Assembly (NCBI GenBank): GCA_016927475.1
Contig: JAFGMO010000093.1
Span: 1 to 38,785 of the forward strand
DNA from: Candidatus Aminicenantota bacterium
Lineage (GTDB): Bacteria > Acidobacteriota > Aminicenantia > Aminicenantales > Aminicenantaceae
Direction of reading: 5' to 3'
DNA length: 38,785 nt
Shown piece after piece: positions 32,280-38,785 of the stretch. The position numbers and the translations under genes were made by a program. Within the stretch, counting starts at the first letter, position 1; each line of letters opens with the position of its first letter. Under the pieces are notes generated by a model. It did no database searches and was not told the origin of the DNA. It saw only the letters and a list, made by a program, of their open reading frames with translations.

Positions 32280-32930
32280 ATGAAAAAAAAGTGTTACTCT
32301 AGTCAAGAGATCGATGATTACATCATGGGTCGTATGGATAAAGAGAAAAGAGATCATTTCGAAAAACATTTCTTTTGTTGTCCTCGTTGCTTCGGGGAAA
32401 TCCAAAAAAGAGAAGAAATTTTCTTGGCCATAAAAAGCGAAGGACAGAAAATATTCAGGGAAGAAATACAAGGAAAAAGATCGTATCAACCTTCCCCTCT
32501 ACGAAAGCTCCTGGCCTTATTAACCCCCAAAGAATGGGCAGCCGTATGCTCCTCGGCTGTTCTTTTCCTCATGATTATTCTGGCGGGAACCCCGCACATC
32601 AAAAGGGAAACACCTCAGTTTTTCTTGAATGAGGATACGGTACGCGGCGAAACCATTAACTTGATCTCTCCCATCGGAGAACAAAAAACACCACCCCTGC
32701 GTTTTGAGTGGGAAAAATTAGACAAAACCGTTGAATACACCGTGTACCTCTTCGACAGCAAGAATACTCTTCTCTCATCCTGGTCAACAAAAAACGACTA
32801 TTTAGAGATATCTGAAAAAACAAATATAATGCTTTCCCCGGGAAATGAATATCATTGGCAGGTCAAAGCCTTTTCAACAAGGGGAACTTTGACCGCTGTT
32901 TCAATGAAAAAACAGTTTTTTATCCGCTGA
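32280..32930 (+). CDS. Probable zinc-finger anti-sigma factor with extracytoplasmic beta domain
   Basis: A 216-residue protein. The first 45 residues form a zinc-binding anti-sigma motif with the HxxxCxxC signature in KHFFCCPRCFGEI. One membrane helix lies near 84-103 (WAAVCSSAVLFLMIILAG). The outer part (about 115-215) looks like a fibronectin III-type beta sandwich (RFEWEKLDKTVEYTVYLFD, YHWQVKAFSTRG). By family it should hold the upstream sigma factor at the membrane until an envelope signal leads to release. The stop is 3 bp from the stop of the convergent PLP enzyme gene. Confidence 0.82.
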   Translation: MKKKCYSSQEIDDYIMGRMDKEKRDHFEKHFFCCPRCFGEIQKREEIFLAIKSEGQKIFREEIQGKRSYQPSPLRKLLALLTPKEWAAVCSSAVLFLMIILAGTPHIKRETPQFFLNEDTVRGETINLISPIGEQKTPPLRFEWEKLDKTVEYTVYLFDSKNTLLSSWSTKNDYLEISEKTNIMLSPGNEYHWQVKAFSTRGTLTAVSMKKQFFIR

Positions 32931-32933
32931 CGG

Positions 32934-34181
32934 TTACATTCCGTACTTCTCGATAATTTCCTGCTTTGTTTTCCCTAAAATATCATATTTTCGGCCGACT
33001 TTAACAAAAGCTTCCAAAGCCGCATCCAAGTGGTGAATTTCATGTCCTGCGGATATCTGAGTTCGGATCCGGGCCTGCCCTTTGGGAACAACGGGGAAGA
33101 AAAATCCGATGGCATAGATACCTTCTTCATAGAGGTCCTTTGAAAAATTCTGGGCGAGATTGGCATTAAAAAGCATGACCGGAACGATAGGAGTGTCTCC
33201 TTCTTTTAGGATGAATCCCGCTTCCGTCAATCCCTTTCTCCAGTAATCCGCATTTTTTTCCAGCTTATCCCGTCTTTCAGTCGTCTTGGAAAGAATATCC
33301 AGAACCTTAACCACGCCGCTTACAACAACCGGAGCGATGGTGTTTGAAAAAAGATAAGGCCTGGCTTTCTGCCGGCACATTTCAACAAGCTGTTTTCTGC
33401 CTGAAACACATCCTCCGGAAGCTCCACCCAGGGCTTTGCCGAAAGTTGTGGTAATGATATCGACCTTATCCATAACCCCGTATTTTTCGTGTGTCCCCCT
33501 TCCCGTTTTTCCGATGAATCCAGAAGCATGAGAATCATCGACAAAAAGCATGGCATCATATTTTTCGCAAAGAGCCGCCATCTCGTCCAAATGGGCCGTA
33601 TCTCCGTCCATCGAGAACACACCGTCGGTGATGACCATCTTTAGCCGTTTGTCCTCATGAAGTTGGAGTTTTTTCTCTAGATGATCCATGTTCGAATGTT
33701 TGAAGGTGTCATGTTCGGCGCTGCATAAACGGATCCCATCAATAATGGAGGCATGGACCAGGCGGTCGGAAATCATAACGTCTTCATCCGTCAGGATCGC
33801 TTCAAAAACCCCGGCATTGGCATCCATGCATGAAGGGAAAAGGATGGTATCCTCCGTGTCTAAAAATTCCGTGACTTTTTTCTCCAGCTCATGATGAATA
33901 TCCTGTGTACCGCATATAAAACGAACGGATGACATCCCGTAGCCGCGTCTGTCAAGACCCTCATGGGCGGCCTTCAATACATCCGGGTGGCTCGACAAAC
34001 CCAAATAGTTATTCGAACACATATTGATGACATTTTTCAGCCGAGATCCTTCAGGAAACTCAACCTCGATATTAGCGTCCTGCGGGGAATGGATAAACCG
34101 TTCTTGTTTAAAAAGTCCCCCTTCCTTGATCTCATTGATCTGCTGGTTGTATATATTTCTTGTTTTTTCACTGAAGCTCAT
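32934..34181 (-). CDS. kbl: Glycine C-acetyltransferase-like alpha-oxoamine synthase
   Basis: A 415-residue PLP enzyme of the alpha-oxoamine synthase family, closest by eye to 2-amino-3-ketobutyrate CoA ligase (Kbl), which joins acetyl-CoA and glycine. Motifs are NMCSNNYLGLSSHP, the PLP-stacking region, FVDDSHASGFIGKTGRGTHE (D215, H218), the PLP lysine K249 in TTTFGKALGGASGG, SRPYLFSN-like ARPYLFSNTIAP, and ARIRTQISAGHE. Kbl normally sits beside threonine dehydrogenase (tdh); here it is the last gene behind an acyl carrier protein, a ligase and acpS. The true acyl donor may therefore be carrier-bound and the product a different amino-ketone. AAAAGGAG precedes the start. Confidence 0.9.
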   Translation of the reverse strand: MSFSEKTRNIYNQQINEIKEGGLFKQERFIHSPQDANIEVEFPEGSRLKNVINMCSNNYLGLSSHPDVLKAAHEGLDRRGYGMSSVRFICGTQDIHHELEKKVTEFLDTEDTILFPSCMDANAGVFEAILTDEDVMISDRLVHASIIDGIRLCSAEHDTFKHSNMDHLEKKLQLHEDKRLKMVITDGVFSMDGDTAHLDEMAALCEKYDAMLFVDDSHASGFIGKTGRGTHEKYGVMDKVDIITTTFGKALGGASGGCVSGRKQLVEMCRQKARPYLFSNTIAPVVVSGVVKVLDILSKTTERRDKLEKNADYWRKGLTEAGFILKEGDTPIVPVMLFNANLAQNFSKDLYEEGIYAIGFFFPVVPKGQARIRTQISAGHEIHHLDAALEAFVKVGRKYDILGKTKQEIIEKYGM

Positions 34182-34252
34182 GAAAACACTCCTTTTCTTT
34201 TTGACTCCGGATTACAACGCCTCATCATCCAGGAGCCCTTATAGCATTTTTG

Positions 34253-34316
34253 TCCCGGCGGTAATCTTTAATCATTGCGAAATTTCCTCTCGCAATGGTC
34301 TGGTCAAACGCCGGGA
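34253..34316. repeat. Nested double hairpin between the carrier protein and synthase genes
   Basis: Two concentric perfect inverted repeats: TCCCGGCG/CGCCGGGA (34253-34260, 34309-34316) and CATTGCGA/TCGCAATG (34273-34280, 34290-34297). The outer arm touches the stop codon of the carrier-protein gene. With no long T run it is unlikely to be a full terminator; it may stabilise or partly attenuate the operon message before the synthase gene. Confidence 0.6.
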
Positions 34317-34571
34317 TTAATCCTCTTTGATATATTTTTCAACGAGCTCGGTAATGCTGTTAACACTGTCAAAAGCTTCAGGTGTCGCTTCATCGTCGGG
34401 AATAGAAATCTGGTACTTCTTCTCTAAGAATCTCTTCAATGAAACCATAGAGAAAGAATCCACGATGCCTCCGGAAATCAAAGGGGTATCGTAAGTGATT
34501 TTTTCGTCCTCATCTTCCAGATATTCCTCGATAACATAGTCCAAAACGATTTTTTTGATGTCCTCATCCAT
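34317..34571 (-). CDS. Dedicated acyl carrier protein
   Basis: An 84-residue acidic helical carrier protein. The phosphopantetheine attachment site is Ser39 in GGIVDSFSMV, followed by the recognition helix. The sequence (ISGGIVDSFSMVSLKRFLEK) is closer to stand-alone carrier proteins of DltC or amino-acid/secondary-metabolite type than to fatty-acid AcpP, whose motif is GADSLD. AAAGGAGAAAAAA precedes the ATG. It sits between the AMP-forming ligase and the alpha-oxoamine synthase, so it probably ferries the acyl or aminoacyl unit between them. Confidence 0.87.
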   Translation of the reverse strand: MDEDIKKIVLDYVIEEYLEDEDEKITYDTPLISGGIVDSFSMVSLKRFLEKKYQISIPDDEATPEAFDSVNSITELVEKYIKED

Positions 34572-34603
34572 TTTTTTCTCCTTTATAAATCCATCCTCCC
34601 GAA

Positions 34604-36307
34604 TTATTCGTCTTCAAGAGTCGACGTGTCTCCGATCTCTTCACCCCATTCCTTGGCATGGAGAAGCCTCCGCATGATCTTTCCGCTTCGTGTTTTGGGG
34701 AGAGACTCCACATATTCTATCTCCTGGGGCATCGCCAGAGGAGACAGTCTTTTCCGGATAAAATTCATGATATTCAGTTCCATATCATCATCAGGCTCAT
34801 GTCCGGGATGGAGAACAACAAAAGCCTTGACGACTTCCATATTAACCTCATCCGGCTTGGATACAACGGCTGATTCTGCGACAGCTTCATGCTCAAGCAG
34901 GGCGGACTCGACCTCAAAAGGACTGACCAGATGACCACCCGTGTTGATCACATCATCGTCCCGGCCGATAAACCAGAAGTATCCATCTTTATCGATGTTC
35001 GCTCTGTCCCCGGAAAGGTACCAGCCATTGACGAATTTCGATTTATATGTTTCCTCGTTTTTCCAATAAGTCCTCATCATAGACGGCCAACCCGGCTTGA
35101 AGGCAATCAAACCTATCCTGCCCGGCTGGCTGATGGGGTTATACGTTTCAGGGTCAAGGATCGTAGCTTCAATGCCCGGAAAAGGCTTTCCCATAGATCC
35201 CGGCTTGATTTTCATGCCGGGGTAATTTGATATCATAATCGCACCTGTCTCTGTCTGCCAGTAGCTGTCGTGAAAGGGACGGCCGAAAACTTTTTCCGAC
35301 CAGACCACAGCTTCTGCATTCAGGGGTTCCCCCACGCTTACCAGATGGCGCAGCGAAGAAAGGTCGTATTTTTTTACAACCTCATCCCCCGCTTTCATCA
35401 AAGAGCGTATGGCCGTCGGTGCTGAATACCAAACGGTCACTTTATGCTTTTCTATGAACCTGTACCAGGCATCGGCGGAAAAGCCGGCGTCAAGAACACA
35501 TTGAGTCACTCCCAAACTCCAGGGACCGATAATGCCGTACGATGTTCCCGTGACCCATCCCGGGTCAGCCGTACACCAGTAAATATCGTCATCACTAATG
35601 TCCAAAACCCATTTTGCCGTTAAATATTGGCCAATGAGTGAATAATGAACGTGCTTTACGCCTTTAGGCAAACCGGTTGTTCCGGAGGTGTAATGCAGTA
35701 CCGAAGCAGATTCCGCTTTGGTTGGATAGATTTTCAAGTTTTCCACGGGTTCGGCTTCCTCCAGGGAAAAAACCATTTCGCGTTCCTTAAGAGGTTTTTT
35801 GCCGTCATGATCCACGATGATGACGTGTTTAAGATGAGGCAGTTTGTCTATAATTTTTCTGACCTTTCCGACATGTTTCCGCTGGGTAATAATAGCGCTT
35901 GTTTCCGCATTTTCAAGCCTGACAAGCAGGGACTCATCACCAAATGCTGAAAAAAGAGGCTGAGCAATGGCCCCTATTTTCAAAATCCCTAAGAATCCCA
36001 AATACAGTTCGGGGATCCTGTCGAGAAATATACAGACTCGATCCTCACTTTTGATTCCACATTTTTGAAGGAAATCTCCGATCGTATTCGAGGCTAAACG
36101 GATATCATTATAGGAATATTTTTTCTCCCTGCCGCCAAATCCTTCCCAGATAAGGGCGAGTTTATCAGCCTTGCCCATTTGACAAATGCGGTCAGAGCAG
36201 TACCAACCGATGTTGATGACATTCTCCGGCTTATACTCAAGCTCTTCTTCCGAAATTGACCAATCAAAATTTTTTCTGCGCTCATCGTATGTTCCGATGT
36301 TTGACAT
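34604..36307 (-). CDS. Acetyl-CoA synthetase-like AMP-forming acyl ligase
   Basis: A 567-residue ANL-superfamily enzyme that activates a carboxylate as acyl-AMP and transfers it to a thiol. Motifs are the P-loop YTSGTTGLPKGV, SYWQTETGAIM, the hinge region YLSGDRANIDKDGYFWFIGR with DDDVINTGGH, and the C-terminal catalytic lysine in TRSGKIMRR. The Trp of the YWQTETG motif, which narrows the acyl pocket in acetyl-CoA synthetases, is kept, pointing to acetate, propionate or a similarly small acid. The start at 36307 is chosen over the GTG at 36313 because AAAGGAG needs the spacing. It may load CoA, the adjacent carrier protein, or both. Confidence 0.9.
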   Translation of the reverse strand: MSNIGTYDERRKNFDWSISEEELEYKPENVINIGWYCSDRICQMGKADKLALIWEGFGGREKKYSYNDIRLASNTIGDFLQKCGIKSEDRVCIFLDRIPELYLGFLGILKIGAIAQPLFSAFGDESLLVRLENAETSAIITQRKHVGKVRKIIDKLPHLKHVIIVDHDGKKPLKEREMVFSLEEAEPVENLKIYPTKAESASVLHYTSGTTGLPKGVKHVHYSLIGQYLTAKWVLDISDDDIYWCTADPGWVTGTSYGIIGPWSLGVTQCVLDAGFSADAWYRFIEKHKVTVWYSAPTAIRSLMKAGDEVVKKYDLSSLRHLVSVGEPLNAEAVVWSEKVFGRPFHDSYWQTETGAIMISNYPGMKIKPGSMGKPFPGIEATILDPETYNPISQPGRIGLIAFKPGWPSMMRTYWKNEETYKSKFVNGWYLSGDRANIDKDGYFWFIGRDDDVINTGGHLVSPFEVESALLEHEAVAESAVVSKPDEVNMEVVKAFVVLHPGHEPDDDMELNIMNFIRKRLSPLAMPQEIEYVESLPKTRSGKIMRRLLHAKEWGEEIGDTSTLEDE

Positions 36308-36319
36308 TGGCACTCCTTT

Positions 36320-36694
36320 CTATTTTTCAATAATAACAATGGAACTGGCCATGTCCCTGATATGCGAAAGGGAAACATGTAGATTTGTTATACCCTGACT
36401 CTCAATAAACCGGCGGGTTTTCCCATAAAGGTTGAGCCTGGGTTTTCCAAGTTCGTCATTAATGACCTCGACTTCATGGAAAGCCATTCCTCCCCGCCAA
36501 CCCGTTCCGGCGGCTTTAAAAAAAGCCTCTTTTGCGGCAAATCGGGCGGCATAATTTTGGGCTTTGTTTTTATGCGATTCACAATATTCCCGTTCCTTGA
36601 TTGTAAAAATTTTTTCGATGAATCCTGTCTCTTTCATGATTTGTTTGTTAATACGCTCCACCTCGATAATATCAATTCCAATTCCAAAGATCAT
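36320..36694 (-). CDS. acpS: Holo-[acyl-carrier-protein] synthase
   Basis: A 124-residue AcpS-type phosphopantetheinyl transferase that converts apo carrier proteins to the holo form using CoA. The Mg-binding motifs are intact: GIGIDIIEVERI (D8) and RFAAKEAFFKA, plus the C-terminal HVSLSHIRDMASSIVIIE. It is the first gene of the minus-strand set and is 12 bp upstream of the ligase gene, so it is probably both the cell's general AcpS and the activator of the local carrier protein. The ribosome site is weak (GAG). Confidence 0.92.
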   Translation of the reverse strand: MIFGIGIDIIEVERINKQIMKETGFIEKIFTIKEREYCESHKNKAQNYAARFAAKEAFFKAAGTGWRGGMAFHEVEVINDELGKPRLNLYGKTRRFIESQGITNLHVSLSHIRDMASSIVIIEK

Positions 36695-36816
36695 CTATCA
36701 TCTCAAATTTTAAAGTCAAAATTATATCAAGGAAACAATAAACAGTAAACAAAACTACGAACGTTTCATTCTACGGTCGGCATCCTCAGTCAATGCGGTA
36801 AAACGTTAGGGACTTT

Positions 36817-37497
36817 TCAGCCTTCCTCCACCTTCTCCTCTTCCGCATACATGCGTCCCTTGCTCTCATCTTCAAAGGCGAGGCAACACATCAATCTTCC
36901 GCACAAACCGGATATTTTTGTTGGATTGATGACAATCTGCTGTTTTTTCGCTTTCTGGATAGTTACAGGCTCAAAATTTTTCATAAAACTGGCGCAACAA
37001 AGCGGCCGGCCGCAAACACCCAATCCTCCGATAAGCTTGGCTTCGTCACGGACACCAACTTGGCGCATTTCGATGCGCATCTTGAATTCTTTGGCCAAAT
37101 CTTTGACGAGCTGACGAAAATCGATTCTGCCGTCCGCCGTATAATAAAATATCCCTTTCTTTTCACTGAAATAATAACGGACACGAACAAGTTTCATGGG
37201 AAGCTGGCGTTCTTTAATCCGACTCAAACAGAATTGAAAAGCCTTTTGTTCTTTCTCTTCCAACCATTTGAATTTGTCTTTATCTTCTTCAGTCGCCTTT
37301 CGCAGAATTTTAACGGAATCCTTCTTTGTTTTGGGAAATCGGCCAAAAAACGAAGGGCTTTCGATAACCACAGCCAGGTCTCCGCCAAGTTCGGATTCTA
37401 TAAGACAAGACTCCCCGGGTTTCATATCGATTTTTCCTAAGCGGGCACGAACAATTTTTCCGCTTCTCTGTGATATGACCCAAATGATCTCAGACAT
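36817..37497 (-). CDS. ricT: PSP1/RicT (YaaT) family protein
   Basis: A 226-residue protein of the PSP1 domain family. In Bacillus, RicT forms an Fe-S complex with RicA and RicF that controls RNA processing and competence or sporulation. Visible marks are KLVRVRYYFSEKKGIFYYT, DFRQLVKDLAKEFKMRIEMR and the paired Cys blocks GVCGRPLCCASF and GLCGRLMCCLAFED. It starts 8 bp inside the holB gene with its own AGGAAA site. The holB-ricT pairing is common in several phyla. Confidence 0.88.
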   Translation of the reverse strand: MSEIIWVISQRSGKIVRARLGKIDMKPGESCLIESELGGDLAVVIESPSFFGRFPKTKKDSVKILRKATEEDKDKFKWLEEKEQKAFQFCLSRIKERQLPMKLVRVRYYFSEKKGIFYYTADGRIDFRQLVKDLAKEFKMRIEMRQVGVRDEAKLIGGLGVCGRPLCCASFMKNFEPVTIQKAKKQQIVINPTKISGLCGRLMCCLAFEDESKGRMYAEEEKVEEG

Positions 37498-38482
37498 TTT
37501 CCTGTTCCGCGAAATGGGCTGTAAAGGAACTCATCAGAAGGCGAAAGTTCTGGTGTCTTCGCATTCCTGACAAAGTATAATCAATTTTATCCAAACATTC
37601 CAATGCTTGGTTTAGTGTCCATCTCTCTTCATGTTCTTTAAGACGATCCTTATACTCCGGATTAATCAATAGCGCAGAGGGACCACCCTCCTTAACCAGA
37701 ATAAAATCCCGGCAGAATAAAGAAAAAATTTCCATCATCCTGCATATTTCTTCTTGAATTTCAGACTTTTTACCGGCCGTATATTCCTCCAAAAACAAAA
37801 ACAGGTTTTCTCTCTTAAGCAAAGCAACAAATAATTCCCAACATTTTTCCTTTTCCTCTGCAACTTCATCCCAATCCAGGTTCAGGGCCTGTTTTAGATT
37901 TCCCCGTACCATAAGAGACATGATGTTGGCTTTTTTTTCATCGAAGCCTTTTTTCGTGAGAATACGGACAATATCTTCACGAGAAACGGGGGAAAAATTC
38001 AGGATCTGACAGCGTGATTTGATCGTCGGTTTCAGCACAAAAGAATTATCGGTCACCAGAATTACATGAGTGAACAAGGGAGGTTCCTCTAATATTTTAA
38101 GAAGAGAATTAGCCGCCTCATCATTCATCTTATCGGCATTTGTAATGATAAAAATCCTCTTGTCTCCCAGCATGGGCTTAAAATAAGCGGTCTCTTTAAT
38201 CATTCGCATTTTATTGATAACGATAACATCGTTCTCGGGAAAAATCTTGATAATATCAGGATGTACTCCTCGTGCGGCACGCCGGCAAGAGTCACACAAT
38301 CCACATGCATCTCCGTTTTTTTTTTCACAAACAAGGGCCTGGGCCAGGGCTTCAGCCATATCTTTTTTCCCTACACCCTCTGGCCCACAAAAAAGCAGTG
38401 AATGTGGAAGCCGTCTTCTGCGCAGGGCTTTTACCAAAATATTTTTAATCCGTTCGTTTCCAATGATATCGCCAAAAACCAT
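37490..38482 (-). CDS. holB: DNA polymerase III delta' subunit
   Basis: A 330-residue AAA+ clamp-loader subunit. Motifs are LLFCGPEGVGKKDM (a degenerate Walker A, as usual for delta'), four zinc-binding cysteines in CEKKNGDACGLCDSCRRAA, ANSLLKILEEPP and the SRC motif in IKSRCQIL that helps trigger ATP hydrolysis. It works in the cytoplasm with DnaX and HolA to load the beta clamp. It overlaps ricT by 8 bp. Upstream is a TGATACAAT extended -10-like string near 38554-38562 with no good -35 box. Confidence 0.92.
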   Translation of the reverse strand: MVFGDIIGNERIKNILVKALRRRRLPHSLLFCGPEGVGKKDMAEALAQALVCEKKNGDACGLCDSCRRAARGVHPDIIKIFPENDVIVINKMRMIKETAYFKPMLGDKRIFIITNADKMNDEAANSLLKILEEPPLFTHVILVTDNSFVLKPTIKSRCQILNFSPVSREDIVRILTKKGFDEKKANIMSLMVRGNLKQALNLDWDEVAEEKEKCWELFVALLKRENLFLFLEEYTAGKKSEIQEEICRMMEIFSLFCRDFILVKEGGPSALLINPEYKDRLKEHEERWTLNQALECLDKIDYTLSGMRRHQNFRLLMSSFTAHFAEQENV

Positions 38483-38605
38483 TTGAAATCGTTTTCCTTT
38501 TCTCTCTATCTTTTGAAGAGCGTGCTTTTCCGCACAATAACCAGCTTTTCTATTGTATCACGGATAATTCATTCGCGGAAATCAGACGAACTTCATAGGA
38601 GAAAA

Positions 38606-38630
38606 GGGGCGGTCCTCGAAGGACCGCCCC
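38606..38630 (-). terminator. Rho-independent terminator for the minus-strand gene entering at the window edge
   Basis: A perfect 10-bp stem, GGGGCGGTCC/GGACCGCCCC, with a five-base loop. On the minus strand the stem is followed by TTTTC, and it lies 65 bp after the stop codon at 38695. It separates that gene from holB. Confidence 0.75.
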
Positions 38631-38694
38631 TCTCGTCCTTAATCCACTTCTCAATCAAAGGGCTATGGCGGCCGCCCTTGTTATTGTTTTTTAA

Positions 38695-38785
38695 CTAAAA
38701 CTTTGGGTCGTCGATGACCTCGAGCTTCTTGACGGCGATTTCTTTTCCGTCAACCTCGAGAGCTGCTTTATAGACACCGGCCGGC
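38695..38785 (-). CDS. C-terminal end of a protein running off the window (partial)
   Basis: Only the last 29 codons and TAG are inside the window: PAGVYKAALEVDGKE, then KKLEVIDDPKF. The pattern PGxYxxxLxVDGKE is common at the end of secreted proteins with a C-terminal beta-sandwich, including sortilin/VPS10-type 'glycosyl hydrolase' proteins. The family cannot be fixed from this tail. Confidence 0.5.
   Translation of the reverse strand, partial: PAGVYKAALEVDGKEIAVKKLEVIDDPKF

Noticed and set aside
32934..36694. Calling the PLP operon a sphingolipid (serine palmitoyltransferase) cluster
   Set aside because: The PLP enzyme looks like Kbl and the ligase keeps the small-pocket Trp of acetyl-CoA synthetases; no ceramide synthase or keto-reductase gene is adjacent. 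It is kept only as an alternative.
1..38785. CRISPR array, tRNA or rRNA genes, insertion sequences, prophage
   Set aside because: I scanned for regular direct repeats, tRNA-type T-arm strings and transposase or phage signatures by eye and found none. Weak or diverged examples could be missed without a search tool.

Overview
The window reads as a chromosomal segment from an uncultured, deep-branching Gram-negative-type bacterium. The signs are two lipobox signal peptides, a solo MacB/FtsX-type permease with an N-terminal 'permease prefix' segment, and a core set of rsmA, ftsK, holB, ricT and acpS. The permease style, moderate base composition and gene mix suggest Candidatus Aminicenantes or a relative (Acidobacteriota side). 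This is inference only: there is no rRNA or other marker here that settles it.

Region I (about 1-20,500) is a mosaic of small, mostly unrelated single genes on both strands. It holds SAM-dependent methyltransferases, three small membrane methyltransferases of the ICMT/PEMT type, two CPBP (CAAX-like) membrane proteases, two GNAT acetyltransferases, an Asp/Glu-racemase-like protein, an AlkD-like protein, TrmO, TatD, an ABM-domain protein, a secreted alpha/beta hydrolase, a solo FtsX permease and a type II toxin-antitoxin pair with a readable promoter/operator. It also holds many gene remnants (MBL-fold, flavodoxin-like plus a possible redoxin tail, two GNAT pieces, an HXXXD-type acyltransferase, possibly an NTF2-like tail). 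One well-formed integron-type attC site (5056-5113), one half-decayed attC (16521-16583), further R''-like heptamers in the same orientation and a dispersed palindrome family suggest that much of this region is an old, decaying cassette array. No integrase gene is visible.

Region II (20,539-30,626, all plus strand) is more conventional: an S41 peptidase lipoprotein, a B12-binding radical SAM protein, an NAD-dependent epimerase, a family 2 glycosyltransferase, RsmA, the FtsK translocase, and a fused LutB-LutA-like Fe-S/CCG protein. It ends in a structured intergenic stretch with three concentric inverted repeats.

Region III (30,828-38,785) has an HD-GYP protein (minus), a sigma-70-family factor with a probable zinc-finger anti-sigma factor (plus), and then a long minus-strand block. 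In transcription order that block is a partial gene with a terminator, holB-ricT, then acpS - acetyl-CoA-synthetase-like ligase - acyl carrier protein - glycine C-acetyltransferase-like alpha-oxoamine synthase. This last four-gene set is the most interesting metabolic system in the window. It carries an AMP-forming ligase that keeps the small-pocket tryptophan, a dedicated carrier protein, the enzyme that would activate the carrier, and a PLP enzyme that condenses acyl groups with an amino acid. It suggests carrier-bound synthesis of an amino-ketone.
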